From positions 176,040,341-176,104,340 of the forward strand of contig OZ038378.1 of the NCBI GenBank assembly GCA_964036045.1: 64,000 bases of DNA. The letters run 5' to 3'. The position numbers and the translations under genes were made by a program. The stretch's first letter is position 1. Each line of letters opens with the position of its first letter. The notes under the pieces were generated by a model that saw only the letters and a program-made list of their open reading frames with translations, did not search any database and was not told the DNA's origin. The stretch is from Eutreptiella sp. 'Long Island Sound 2002' (lineage: Eukaryota; Euglenozoa; Euglenophyceae; Eutreptiales; Eutreptiaceae). Of this stretch, positions 11,572 through 23,800 are shown piece by piece.

Positions 11572-12352
11572 CATACTTGGCCCTAGCGTCCGTTTTCAGG
11601 CGGCTATGCGTCCGTTTGCGTCCGTTTGTGTTTGCAGGGGCGTCCATTTGCGTCCGTTTTGCTGTTGCATCAGGAATTCCGGAACCCTTTGTGCTGCGTC
11701 CAATTGTGGTGTTTATTGGTACGGCACCGGAGGGGTGGGGTCCAAGGGGGGCCGCTAGGCTCGGTCCTAGTGCCCCCCCCCCCCCCCCCAGGGTTTTGAT
11801 AGATAGTGCCCCTGGGTATGCTCGCGCCAACGGCGCCCGAGGAACTTTTCTGTCCTTGGTTCAGGAGGATTTTTGGGGGGTTGCCCACTTTTGGGCTCTT
11901 CGGACGCCGATGGTCACACCGTGCGTTCCTTTTTTTACCCAGATACACCTTTCTTTTAGTTGCTGTGCACTCAGAGTCATGTGAACACCCCAAATGTCTC
12001 TCAATTTTGGAAAAAACCACCCTCTACATGGTCCTTGAGCACCACTGCACTAGATCCAGACATTGGTCTAGTTGTATGTGCGCTAAGCACACAGTATATT
12101 GATGTTGGTTCAACTCCTATTGTAACCAATCTCACCCCTCCTGTAGTAGTCTGGACGGGTGAGCTAGAGGTTCCCAAGGCCTCCCTGCTACGAGCAAAAG
12201 ATGTGAGGGCACAGCACACAACTTGTAAGTGCAGCCAAGTTGCGTCCGTTTTCATCCGTTTTTTGGCTTCGGGTGCGTCCGTTTGCGTCCGTTTTCAGTT
12301 TTGGGGGGCGTCCGTTGCCGTCCAGTTAAACCGGACGCTAAGGCCAAGTATG
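11572..12352. mobile_element. hAT-like MITE (781 bp) with 8-bp target duplication
   Basis: The ends are inverted copies. The left end is CATACTTGGCCCTAGCGTCC and the right end, read inward, is CATACTTGGCCTTAGCGTCC, with one mismatch in 20. Flanking 8-mers are GGTCAAGG (11564-11571) and GGTCGAGG (12353-12360), a 7/8 match expected for an 8-bp target site duplication. Subterminal GCGTCCGTTT motifs are repeated many times at both ends, as in hAT elements. No transposase frame is present, so it is non-autonomous. A C17 tract (11773-11789) lies inside. Confidence 0.8.
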
Positions 12353-12360
12353 GGTCGAGG

Positions 12361-14306
12361 GCACGTCACTCAGCACCTTGTTGACATTTTGTGTGCGCCA
12401 GCCTCCTCTGTGACCCCTTTTGCAAGCAGTCTAACACTTCCATGAAACAAGACTTCTCAGGACTGCCCTGTAAATCTGTGGCGCAGGTCCCCATCAGTGC
12501 CCCGCTCCCGTCGTTGGCTTGTTTCCTGGAGCTGGGATCTCCAAGGGACGAGGCAGGTGACCACCATCCTTGTGGGCGTTTTTGCAGGGGGGGGGGGGTA
12601 ATTCCGTCTATGAGCCGTGTTTGCAAGTTCTGACTACTGAGGAGGGAAATATCGCCCCAGGGGCAGGAGTATGTTCTACCTTTCTGAAATTGGCATGAAA
12701 AGCGCGTTCTGTTGCAATTTGAGTTGGGGTCTATCTCACCGATATGTTGAATTTCTGGCTGCCGTATGGTCCGAACCCCTGGTCTCCAGCTACGCTCTGG
12801 CCTCGGCTGTGATGGCCACATCTTGACCATGCGGTAATTGGAATACCTGCTACCTGCTGGGTGAAATTTAGGGAGTCGCCTCCCCACATAGGCCTCAAAC
12901 GATGTACAAGAGGGTAGATGCGAACTCACCTTGTCAAGGGCTGGGTGGCGCTTTTCCAGGTGGTGGTCATCGGGATTTAAGAGAGCGAGGGTGATTGCAG
13001 TAGTCTTAGTGAGGTTTGGTCTTTGGTCAGTTGGTTGTCCGAGGTTGTGCTATGCAGGTGCTTTTCTTGGTAATCAAGCGGTACCAGACTCATGCATTGC
13101 ACGCAGCCGTTGTCTTTATTGGCATACGCTGATGGCGTTTGAACCTGTGACCGATAAAGCTAAGTGGGTTACGGAGCAGCAAGCTGATACTCATGGTGCG
13201 GGGCTTGACCACGAATCCTCTGACCGTTGTAACAAGCATCGCATTTTATGTCGGCTCCTTGTCCTAGCGTCATTTGGCCCACCCTAACCGAGTGGACAAA
13301 CTTCAAGGGCGCAAAATCACATCATTTCCTTCACATGTCGCCATGTTCCACATGTCGCAGCATGCCCACGTTGCCATACACACGTGCATTGCATGACTCT
13401 GATTTTAACTGCCTCAAGCTTGGTTTTGTTTTGATGTTGATTTTTGATCACATCGAGCTTGAGTGGTACCCCTGCATCTGCAGTAGTGAGAGTAGACTAG
13501 TGTATCTCCCTCAGGCTTTTGAGCCTTAAACACACTCACCCTGTGGGCTTGATATGATCGTTCGTTCCACTGCATGTGATGAGAGACCCTCGAGAGCACA
13601 CCAAGACACCAGTTGCACAAAACAATAGAATCATCTCAGCTCCTTGGCTCCGACCTGTTACCAGTTTCACTGCTTTCCACATGGTGCACAGCTCACTATG
13701 TGCACGTGACCATGGCAGCAATTCTCGTTGTTTGGTATTATGGTATGCATCGTGAAATTAATCTGCTCATCTGGGCTGCCACTCAACACCTGAACACCAA
13801 CCCACCCTGATGCTTTTGGTGTGATTCTAGTAGCGTAAAGGGCGTGTTTTGAGCGCAGGGCGGGCACCGAGCAAGCTGTTGGATCCTGTGTAAGTTTTGG
13901 ATCTGCAGTGGAAGTTTCCCGGAGGCCCCTTCCTGCGCAATCACCCACCTTTCGCAACAACCAGCCCCTGGGTCAAATGGCACTTTTTACGACTCTCAGC
14001 AATGCTCGCCCCGCTCTATGGGTGCGCATGGGAACTCAGATGCCGTTCATGTTTTGCGTCTGCGGCAAGTGTTGACACTTCGCCCATACACCAGCCTTGT
14101 ACGCCACTTCTTTGGGCCCCCCTGGCCAGCATTTCTGCCCGAATTCTTAGTTCATCATTATCCTGATTTCTCTGGTGCGCATGGCGCTGTTTTGGAGTGC
14201 TTAGTCTTCTGATACTCTTCCAAGTCGGTGGGAACTTCCACGCAAATGCATTCTGTGCACATTGCACAGGGTCCAGATCTCCCTCACATATCCCTCCCCC
14301 AGCCTG
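12361..14306. other. intergenic DNA without recognised feature
   Basis: Composition is mixed and open frames are short. Nothing was identified beyond a G-tract near 12590. Confidence 0.4.
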
Positions 14307-14637
14307 TTGGTCATCTCAATTGCCATTCAGTGGTGGCCACGTGGTGTGAGCAGTGTCCAAATCACCCCCCGAACGCGCAGTGGTCAAACAGTCTTGTCGT
14401 GCAATTGAGAACGTTTTTTGTTCAGCGGCGGCGCTTCCTACAGACGAGTACTACGTCCTACAGACGTGTGACTCAATGCTTCAACACCCAGTGTTTTGCA
14501 TGTTTGTCCCTCAATTGCAAGGCTTAAAGGCTCCTTGAGGCCCAGGGGTCTGCACATGCTGCACCTTCTTTCTGTAGGCCATCAGGTGCCGGCATGCGCC
14601 TGCATCGGTGGGCCCCATTGGACAAGGCTTTTAAGGT
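14307..14637 (+). repeat. dispersed repeat R1, copy 1
   Basis: This ~330-bp stretch matches the reverse complement of 54918-55257. Shared landmarks are TCAACACCCAGTGTT, CTCAATTGCAAGGCTTA, TCTGCACATGCTGCACC and GGCCCCATTGGACAA. It lies just 5' of module R2 and may be part of one larger element. Confidence 0.85.
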
Positions 14638-14821
14638 TCATCCGACGCGCTATTTTGTTTTCGGTTGCAAGATCAACTCACCAGACGGAAGAGACAAGAA
14701 GCGTACAACCGTGTGCAAAAAGCCTGCCGCACACTTTTTTTGATCGTACCAATGGCAACGTTGTGTAAGTGTGTGACAGTAGTTTAGGAAAATGCGTTGC
14801 AAGACCGGAAGCTGATGTTAC

Positions 14822-14935
14822 ACAAGTCCCAATGAGGTGGTTTTCGGTGTCAAGTAACGCCCATTCCCACCCTTGTCAGTGAGGGGGCGTCGACGTGTGC
14901 GGCACAGGGCAATCTTTTTGCTATATGGGGGTGTT
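14822..14935 (+). repeat. dispersed repeat R2, copy 1
   Basis: It shares CAAGTCCCAAT, a GGTGT block and AGGGCAATCTTTTTGCTA with 57733-57845 on the same strand. In both places module R3 follows downstream, so R2 and R3 are probably parts of one mobile element. Confidence 0.75.
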
Positions 14936-14996
14936 GCCTGAACCGTGCGCGCACCGTGCGTCCTTTTGCGTATTCTGTGTCCACCAGATCCACAAT

Positions 14997-15315
14997 GCCT
15001 GAATCTGAGCTGCCCTGGCTTGTCGCCGGACTGCCTGTGTACTACCACCGCTCCAACGGGGATAGGGTGTCGGCCACTGTCGTTGACCCTTCTCCAAGAG
15101 GTGGGCGTCGCGTCTCTATTCGGTACGAATTGGGTGGTGAAGAGGTCTTGTACGAGCATGCACCCGAGGAGCGGTTGGGGTTTGCAATTGTGACTGCTGA
15201 GAGCCCCGATTCCCCCCAACCTGTGCACCGTGAGGCGCCGATGGACGCTTTGCTGGAGCCCCAATTACCTGAAGTGGAAGCTGAAGCCCCTAGAATTGAT
15301 GATCATGAGCCTTAA
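14997..15315 (+). CDS. 106-codon ORF inside composite repeat, tudor/agenet-like pattern
   Basis: The frame starts MPESELPWLVAG and contains YYHRSNGDRVSATVV, VSIRYE and EHAPEERLGF. This is a pattern of short strands resembling tudor, agenet or chromo-type barrels, which occur in transposon proteins. The C-terminal part is acidic and Pro-rich. It lies between modules R2 and R3 of a repeated element, so a transposon origin is more likely than a host gene. The family assignment is a guess from pattern only. Confidence 0.35.
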
Positions 15316-15397
15316 TGCTGTGGCGAATGAAATTGAAATTCCCGTAACCCAGTGTTGTCGCTTGTGTTGTCGCCTGTGCATGGTTTGTTACGGAGGT

Positions 15398-15595
15398 GCG
15401 TGCAAGGTGCAGAAATTGGGAGCCTGGAACCTGTGACAAGCATCAGATTCAAAAAAAAAAAATTCCCGGTACGCCAATAGGGGCTGCAGGGTGCAGAAAA
15501 TAGGACCCCGGAACCTGTGACAAGCATCAGACTAAAAATTGAAGAATCCTGGTATGCCAGTATGGACTGCAAGGTGCAGAAATCAGGACCCTGGG
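15398..15595 (+). repeat. ~85-bp tandem repeat, about 2.5 copies
   Basis: The unit contains GGTGCAGAAA, CCTGTGACAAGCATCAGA and a run of A, repeated from 15398, 15486 and 15571. A GC-rich run of CACCGTGCGCG motifs follows at 15655-15708. Confidence 0.85.
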
Positions 15596-15752
15596 TGTGT
15601 TTCTATGGGGGCCATTCAACGGGGTACAAGTTGGGCAACCATCCCAAAAACATTGAACCGTGCGCGCACCGTGCACGCACCGTGCGCGCACCGTGCGACA
15701 ACGCCCCCTATGTCAATTTATGGCCGTTCATATTCTTTACATCTAGATATTC

Positions 15753-16497
15753 AAAGACCACATGATCCCTCACCATGGCTTCATCCCGAGCCACTAGTTT
15801 TACCAACGTTGGCCCCTTGAGATGGAAAGTGAAATCTGGAACTCGGAATGCAAGTGGGCCACAAAGTGAAATCTGAAACTTGGAATGCAAGTGGGCCACA
15901 AAGGCTATGAGGGACCCAGAGGTGGTGGTACATTCCCCAAGAACCCCAAGATGTTAGGTGGTGTGTAGCCATGGTCCTACTCTCTGCTTTGGACAACCTG
16001 AGGTGGTAGGGTTTAGAGAGCCACGGGCCCACCATATGAAAGCATGTGCGCACGGTTTGTGTTACATAGGCTACCTTGTAGTGTTATCACCTTTTGGGTG
16101 TTTTTTCTGCGTAGCTGTGTTGAACGTGGCACACCATGCACGAGCAGGGCATACACAGGGCAAACACTCCTTGAGTGTGGCATGTGGGTAGGGAAAGTAG
16201 TAGTTGTGCTGCACGCCATATTCTGTTGGTGACAAAAAGAAAGCAAGTCGGCCAAGTATTTGTTCCATGCACCATCACTAACGACTGGTGGATCTACCGA
16301 GGGTATGGTGTACGCTCATTCGGACACATGCGTGCACCGAGTAACCGTTCTCAGAAACAAGCGACAGGAAAGTGTGCACAAGCTCCGCAAAGTGGTGATA
16401 TGCTGATGCATGCTCAACATGCTGCCATGTGTTCAGGTCAGAGAAAAATCGTGGGTTGGAGTAAGAACAGCAGAAAAATTTTTGGATCTCTCAACTC
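15753..16497 (+). repeat. dispersed repeat R3, copy 1
   Basis: It matches 58059-58690 on the same strand over its whole length with indels. Landmarks are AAAGACCACATGATCCCTCA, GTGGTAGGGTTTAGAGAGCC, CCATATGAAAGCATGTG and TTTTTGGATCTCTCAACT. No convincing frame is present. Confidence 0.9.
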
Positions 16498-16709
16498 ACT
16501 AAGTGCACCAAGGTGGCACACAAACCAAGCGTTTTGGTGTGTTAGCTTTGGCAACATGCTGTTCACCTAAGGGTCACCACGGACGGTCTTGGCACGGAAG
16601 CCTGGACACGAAACAAAATGTTTTCTGACGAAGTGGCCATCGCTGACCCCCTGTCATGGAATATTCGCGACCAGACCGCTTATTTGCTTCTCTCCCTCTT
16701 ATTCTCCAG

Positions 16710-17863
16710 TGGCCCCCATGGATCCACAGGGACAGTCTCCGTGTCCCTCAAGCCAGGGATCTGTCACCGCATTGATCAGAGCACGCCGTGATGCCAGCGG
16801 TACAAGTAAGCGACCGGGACCATCTTCACGGCCGCTTGCAAAGAGTCCTGATCGATCGCCCAAGGGCAGTCCCACAGACAAAGGTCGTGCGAGATCCAGT
16901 AGTCCAAAGGGCGGAGATGGCAACCGACGGGCGCGTGCAGTATACTCGTCCGAAGACGTCCGTGGCTCGCAGCAGCCCTCGGGCAAGAAGCAAATTGACA
17001 GTCCCACTGGGAGAGTAGAGGATGCATCTTGCAGTGGGCTTGCCAAGGGTCCATCTTCGAAGAACCAACATAGGACCCTCGTGGTGCCGAGCACCACGGG
17101 CACAGAGCGATTGAAGAGCCCTTCGGAGGGGCGCCGCAAAACAGTTACGGAGCGCTGCAAGGCGTCAAGTCCCTCGCATGGGGATCAGAGCCGGAGTGCT
17201 TGGAGCTGCGGGCCTAAGGGATGGCCTGGACGCACCAAGACCGAGGTCGTCGGCGAGATTGATGTCGTCATGAAGGAGCGGAGACGACGGCCCGCGAGTC
17301 CCATGGGCGCAGGGTTCGGGCGCCACAATACTGAAGTTTTCACCGGGGGGCAGAAGAGCAGCTGGGCCGTGAGTCCCGACCGCACCATCATGAGGGCCCA
17401 GAGTGAAGTCGTTACTGAGGGGCGGCGAAGGCTGGGCACCGGGCGCGCTATTGAGCCGGGGCTTTTACAACAAAGCAGCACTGTGAAACTGAATGGACCT
17501 TCGCCGATTCAAGATATCAATGCTCCGCAACATGTGGGGCCTGCAGACACACCTAAGTCCTCTGTTTCAGATAATACATCAACCAGTCCTCCGTCATGTC
17601 ACCAGCCTTTTTGCAGTGCCTCGGATCATGAGGCTGACCTGGAGGATTCGAATTCCTCGGAGGATGACGAGATCAGTGATCCCGGCAGCTCTGATGAACA
17701 CCAGGTTTGCTCGCCACCCCGCCACGGAAATACAACTTCGTTGTCGGTGTCTGGATCTTTCCGAAACCAAAAGGCTCTGACCTGGCCAGTGACCTGTTGT
17801 ACCCTGTGGGAACCGCCTGAGTTGTCCATAGTCTCAATTTCAGACGCACAAATTGTGGCCCCT
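16710..17863 (+). CDS. Gene B exon 1 (proposed): basic Ser/Pro-rich N-terminus
   Basis: A strong acceptor (ctccctcttattctccag) ends at 16709, and ATG 16718 opens a frame of about 380 codons. The sequence is rich in Ser, Pro, Arg and Lys, with motifs GRRKTV, RRRRPASP and GRRRLGT after TEVV- or SEVV-type segments. These resemble the RRxS/T sites of the next exon. An acidic stretch (SEDDEISDPGSSDE) lies near the end. The in-frame stop is at 17864, so a donor must lie before it. Donors at 17749 and 17806 have the phase needed for exon 2, but both are weak. This could instead be the 3' exon of a separate gene. Confidence 0.5.
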
Positions 17864-20800
17864 TGAATGATGATTGTGCCCCAGCCACGGGGGTAGAATC
17901 AACGCTTGTCAGTCAAGGGACAACTGCCCCACTCTTACCTACCAAAATATCCATCCCCACTGTCTGTGGAGAGAGAAGTGGACAATTTCCTCCCCAAAAC
18001 CCGAATAAGTGTGCACACCCAGAAGTACCACGGCACTGAGCCTTTTTGAAAGTATTTCCCGCCCACACTGCATCATGTGGCAACCTTGCATGCACCCCCC
18101 AAAATGGGAACAAAGTCACACCAAAAATAGCAACATGCCCCCCCAGCCTGATTCATAAACCGTGGGCCTCCAAGCCTGATTCATATAGATTCAGGCCTGG
18201 ATGGCTTGTTTGTTGCATTGAATGGCGTGGGAAATGCACACGACAGAACACTGACCTAAGCTTGCTTTAAACCTTGCAGCTACTCCAAAACTTTCTTTGT
18301 TGGCAAACTTTTTTGGCTGTCCCCAAGCCACAAAACGCTGGGGTGTGGGGTGTGGTCCCACAGTCACCATGACTGGGGTTCGGTCCCACAGCCACAATAA
18401 AAGCTGGAATCTACTTTTCTAATCATCCGCTGCAGCTCTGTTTGTCTACTCAGCCACAAAAGTCTGGGGTGTGGTCCTGCAGTTGCTACCAAAGCTGGGG
18501 CATTTTGTGCTCTGTTGTGCTGTGCTGTTGTGCTGTGCTGTGCTCCGTTCTGTGCTCTGCTGGCTACCAGCCTTCATGGAAAACCGCCCCTCCACCCCTT
18601 TCACCTGCCTGTCAGCCTGCGCCTTGCTGTTTGTGGTTGCGCTGCCTGAGTGCTTTGGATAAAACACGGGACTTAGACTGCATGAACTGCACAGTGTGCT
18701 GCTGTTGGGCCAGAAAATACTGACATTTGAGGAATTCCAAGAGCAAGGTTACAGGTTGTATGTGAAGGACTAGATTGTATATGAAGCACCGCAAGATGGA
18801 TAGCTTGAGACCCCACTCATGAATAGTACGTCTATCGGCACAAGTGCCATGACTTCTTTGATATGAAAGAGGAAGCAAAACTGCACAGTGACATTAAGAA
18901 ACACAAGGAAAGTGCAATCAGCAATAAAGGAGGGGGAAATCATGATGAAGGACTTCACTTTGTTCTGATAAGGGATGTTCGGCCATCCCACATCCACCCA
19001 GACCAAGGTTCTAAGGCCCTCTAACTATTTACCTACCTTTGTACATGCATTGTTCCAAGGTAACATGCAAGTAATATGCAAGGAAAGAGGGTGTTGTCTA
19101 GTGTGCAAATTCAGACGTTTTGGACCGCACCAGTGGGAGGTAAATGTGGAGTACCACACGCATAGGCCACCGGAAGTGCGCTTTGGCATACCAATCACCC
19201 CGTTATCTAAACTGGAGTGCATTGATACCTACATGAATAATTTTTGGGGTGTTGGGGAGGCCATCTTGTGCCCCCTCTCTGCTTTGGAGTTCACCGTACG
19301 GTAGAGGTTGTGCAGCCACATTGAATGTTCTCTGCTTTCGAGTCCCTGATACAGGAACAAATATGCAGCCACCTTATTTCTCTCCAGTTCAGCGAGGGTT
19401 GTGTAGCCATACTATTACCCGCTCTAGAGTCCATGAAACAGCAGGGGTTATGTACTCGCATTGAATTCTCCCCACTTTGGACACATGATGTAGCAAGGGT
19501 AATGCAGCCACATCATTCCTCTCAATTTTGGAGACCCTGATATAGCAGGGGTTTGGAGAGATGAGCAAGCCCCTGAATTTGAATTTGAAGAGGAAGATGA
19601 TGAAACCCATCTTTGCTAAGTTTGTGGGAAGGGGATATATGAGAAGGTTTAGCATGTGACCTTTATCCTATGAAACATCAGAGTGTTTGGCATGTGACCC
19701 TTGTCTTTTACTGGTTGCATGCAGGACCATACCTGTGACATTGTTGTTCCCGACTAATGTTTTCTGGAAGGTTGTGTTCTTCAACACTACTGCGAGATGT
19801 CATTGTACACCAATCTGTAAGCCTTTGGGTTATCTGCCCAAAGGATTTGTAAAAAGACTGCAATACGATGTGGACAGAAATCATGGTTCGTTTGCCGACA
19901 ACCTTTGGCCCATGCATTTTTTTTGCGTGGTTGGTAATTTTGATGTTGGGTCTGGTAAACTCACCCCAATAACAGGCGCTGTGTGCATTCTGTGAGCAGA
20001 TACCCCCAAACACCAACAAACAACAAGCATTTTGGCCACTCTGAGTGCCCCACTGCACACCTCCACAACGGCCGTCAATTGATCCACGATTGCTGTCGGT
20101 TCACGATCGCTTTCAGTCCCCCGTCGGTTAGTCCACGTCGTCATTTGCAAACAACCAACCACCACTCTTTCACTCTTTGAGATCGCCAAATACTTCAATG
20201 ATGGGTTGCACCGCTGGTCCGACGCGTGTGCTGCCTGCCTCCCTGCCTTATTACTCTGCCTGCCCTCCCCTGCCCCATTGCCCTGCTTGGTCTCCATTGC
20301 CCTCTTCCTGTGCCCACAGCCCCTTTCCCCTGCCTGCCTGTCCATCAGCACCGGAGTGGTTGGCCTCAGCTGCAGTCGGTTACCGTCCGGCAGTGACACA
20401 GCACCTCCGCGGCATTTTGGCCACTCTGAGTGCCCCACTGCACACCTCCACAACGGCCATCGATTGATCCACGATTGCTGTCGGTTCACGATCGCTTTCA
20501 GTCCCCCGTCGGTTAGTCCACGTCGTCATTTGCCCGTCGGTTCCCTGCAACTGCCGTGCGTCCTTCACAAAAACGATGCACGGCACCTGAACGCCCACCA
20601 TTCTCTCTGTCTAGGCTACGCCCACTCCATATCGTGACACTTACCTAGGTCTTTTCCCTTGGCGGTTGGAAGCCGAACTCTGATGAAGACCTTCCGCCAG
20701 ATGCAGGCATAAGCGAAATCACACAAAGTTTCTCTCTCCTCGGCCTCTCCAGTTATGCGGGCTTCAAAGGAGGTGCGCCCCTTGCGGCCGCCAAGGGGCT

Positions 20801-23800
20801 GCGGACCCAAGGCACCAAGCACCCCGCCAGCTCCTCCGCAGTCAGCCCCACCTCAAGCAAGCATCGTCTGCGCGTGGGCATTCCTTCAAACGGCTCTCCA
20901 CATGGCAGTCCTGAACACAGCGGTTCCGGTGATTCCTTGCATGGATTGACGAAACGCCGCAGTAGCACCTCTGCCCCGCCTCGTTCCAGTGATGACCACG
21001 GCAGTGCCTATCCCCCCACTGCTTCCTGCGGCTCCCTGGCGGCGCACCTCGGCGGTACTCAACCCCCCACTTCTTCCGGTGAACCCCAGGGGAAGCGGCG
21101 GGGCTGTGGCCCAAGTCCTTCCTGTGATCCTCAGCGCAAGCGGCGCGGCACTACTCATGCCCTCCTTTCTACCCACAGCTCTTCCTTAGACTCCCTGAAG
21201 CTTCACCTCGAGACTGGTGAGCCTCAGGTGAAGCTTAACGGTAGCTTAGACTCCCTGAAGGGGCACCTCGACTCTGATGAATCTCAGAAGAAGCGCCGCG
21301 GCAGTACTCAAGCCCCCACTTTCTCTAGTGACGCCCAGGGGAAGCGCCGAGGAAGTACCTATGCCCACAGCCCTTCCGTTGACTCCCTGAAGATGCAACT
21401 GGGCTCTGATGAATCTCAGAAGAAGCGCCGGGGAAGTACCTATGCCCACAGCCCTTCCATTGACTCCCTGAAGGTGCATCTCGGCTCTGATGAATCTCAG
21501 AAGAAGCGCCGGGGAAGTACCTATGCCCACAGCCCTTCCGCTGACTGCCTGAAGGTGCATCTCGGCTCTGATGAATCTCAGAAGAAGCGCCGGGGAAGTA
21601 CATATGCCCACAGCCCTTCCTGTGGTTCATTCAGGGAGGGGCAGCAGGGGATTAGTCCCAGTGAAAATGCTCCCGACATATTGGAAGATCCCTGGAGGCC
21701 CAGTGAGCGGCTGACGTGGGGCACCTCCGTTATGCTGCAAATGGGCCTACAATTTTCGGTGCGAGAGCTGCCAGAATGTGCCGCTCCCTCCAACTCCTTG
21801 CAAACAGCCCCTTGCAACAGCCGTACGGATGAGAAGATGTCAAGTGTCATTGCCCAGGAAATTCGGCGGCATGAGGAGCTTGAAGCGCGGATTGAGGACA
21901 AGGAACGGCGGGTCCAGCTCAAAAAAGCATGGCTTGCAGAGCAGCACCAGCGTGAATCAGGGGCGCTGCGGTCTGCAATGTTGCAGACCCTGGTGTCATT
22001 GGCCAGTGTGCAGTTTTGGAAGCTCCTGGAAATCAACAGGGTATGCCATTTGCTGTCCTCATTGAGAAATGTTTTCTCTCAGCACCTGCAGCATGCCCCT
22101 TGGTGTGCCCTGCCTGATGATGCAAATGATTGCTTACCCTCCCCAGGGAGTGCCTGACACGATGTGTTACATGTGGGGCTAGGCAACCCCCTCCTTTTAC
22201 TCCCCCCTCCTCTTCCAGATCCCCCAACCGACACGAATAGGGAACAATGGGGGCAGCAATTGGGAGGGACAATTTTGCCACCTGGAGAACATGCACCCAC
22301 CCGCTATCCCAATTGCCATCCTCGCCTTTCTTGTTTTGGGGACCCGAGATGGTAAATATTGACACGCTTGGTACCCCTGGGCATCAGCACTTTGGGAGCC
22401 AAGTGCCCAAGCTTAGGCATGTGCTATGGCAAGGGCTGCGGCGGTGGCAAGGTGTGCTGTACAAACTTGACATTTGTTATCAAATAATTGATTATTTGCT
22501 TGAATGTGGTGAAAAGGTGCTACATCCAAAAAGAAATTGAATACCAATATTGATTAATTTACCAGGCGGTGTCACACAAAACTGGTGTACAAAAAATGAT
22601 CAATTCCAAAAATTAATTAATTGGAGATGTTGGAGATACTGTTGTTGCCACTGTGATGAAGGTGCATCACAATGGCACCTTTGATGTAAGTTATATTCTT
22701 GTTGCTCAGAGAGTTGCGAAGGTGGGTGTGCCCAAGTCGCAATACAGTGCTAATTCACAGTGCCCATGGCACATTGAATGAGACGTTTCATGGAGATTCT
22801 GCTCATTCTTACATGCTGTTTGTATGATCCTTGTGGAATGGAAGGTTTGTTATTGAGAATATGCATGCCTCCCAAATGAGTGCAGACGTGATCTACAAAA
22901 GGAAGTTTTACAAAAGGAAGTTTTCAAACAGTGGTTATAAGTGAGCACAAAATTGGCACACAAAACAAAATTAGTTGCACAATTTAATTAATTATGGCCC
23001 CCGGACAGTAAAAAAAAAAAAGCTACTGCAAAAATAGAAAAAATACCAAAATTAATTAATTTTTTGCTTTCTGGCCTCCAACCAAAATAATCAATCAAAA
23101 ATTTCAAGTTTGTACGGTACCCTGATGCATTGCAAGGATTGTGGTTACCCTAGGCCCAAGTGCGCATGAGAGTACACTGTTGGCCCTCATATTAAGGGTG
23201 CTTGTAGTCTTGTTGTACAACGCTATTGTTTCTACACCCAGTGAATGAATTGCTGCACGCCTTGAGCCGTGGTTTGCAATCAACGGAACGTCATTAGTGG
23301 CATTGGTACTTGCACTATTCGTGTGGCGCCTTTGTTGGTTTGTACATCTGCTGGACTGCCCTTCCTATTTTCATTCCTGATGAATTTTCATCTTGTTTAT
23401 TATCACTACCTAGGGACACACTCTCATGTCTAAGCAAAACGGCATAAATGGCAAAAGGTGATCAGGGAAGGAGCGCCTAACAGTGCCAGGGGGGGGGGGG
23501 GGGGGGGCACAAAAATAATTCGCGGTATCACCGTTTTTTCGTACCCCTCCCCCCTAGGGGGGGTACGGCCCGAAAAAAAATATCCCACCCCTATGTGTAA
23601 AAAAGTTTCGCAACCCCAATTTTTTTCTAAAGAACACCACCAGTTGCTTTTTCATATTGTGTAAGTGTAGCCTACATAATGCTTTGAGGACCCCAAACAT
23701 TCCCTATTTTGCCGGTACAAATTTGGACCCCTACATATCCCTGTCGGCCCAAATTTCAGCCACCACAAAGCGAGGGTGCTAGCCGTGGGGCCCCAAGAGT

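Larger units (their letters stand above)
17867..20752 (+). other. Gene B intron 1 (proposed)
   Basis: No coding exon is recognised in this ~2.9-kb stretch. It holds a short (TGTGC)n run at 18507-18560, a cluster of ~60-bp repeat units at 19240-19560 and a 120-bp direct duplication at 20028-20533. The frame at 18975-19304 has a Cys-containing segment (KERGCCLVCK) faintly like piggyBac-type transposase tails, too weak to call. Confidence 0.45.

Noticed and set aside
18975-19304. piggyBac-like Cys tail in a 109-codon frame (KERGCCLVCK)
   Set aside because: Only two or three Cys residues fit and the rest does not; kept only as a remark in the intron entry.
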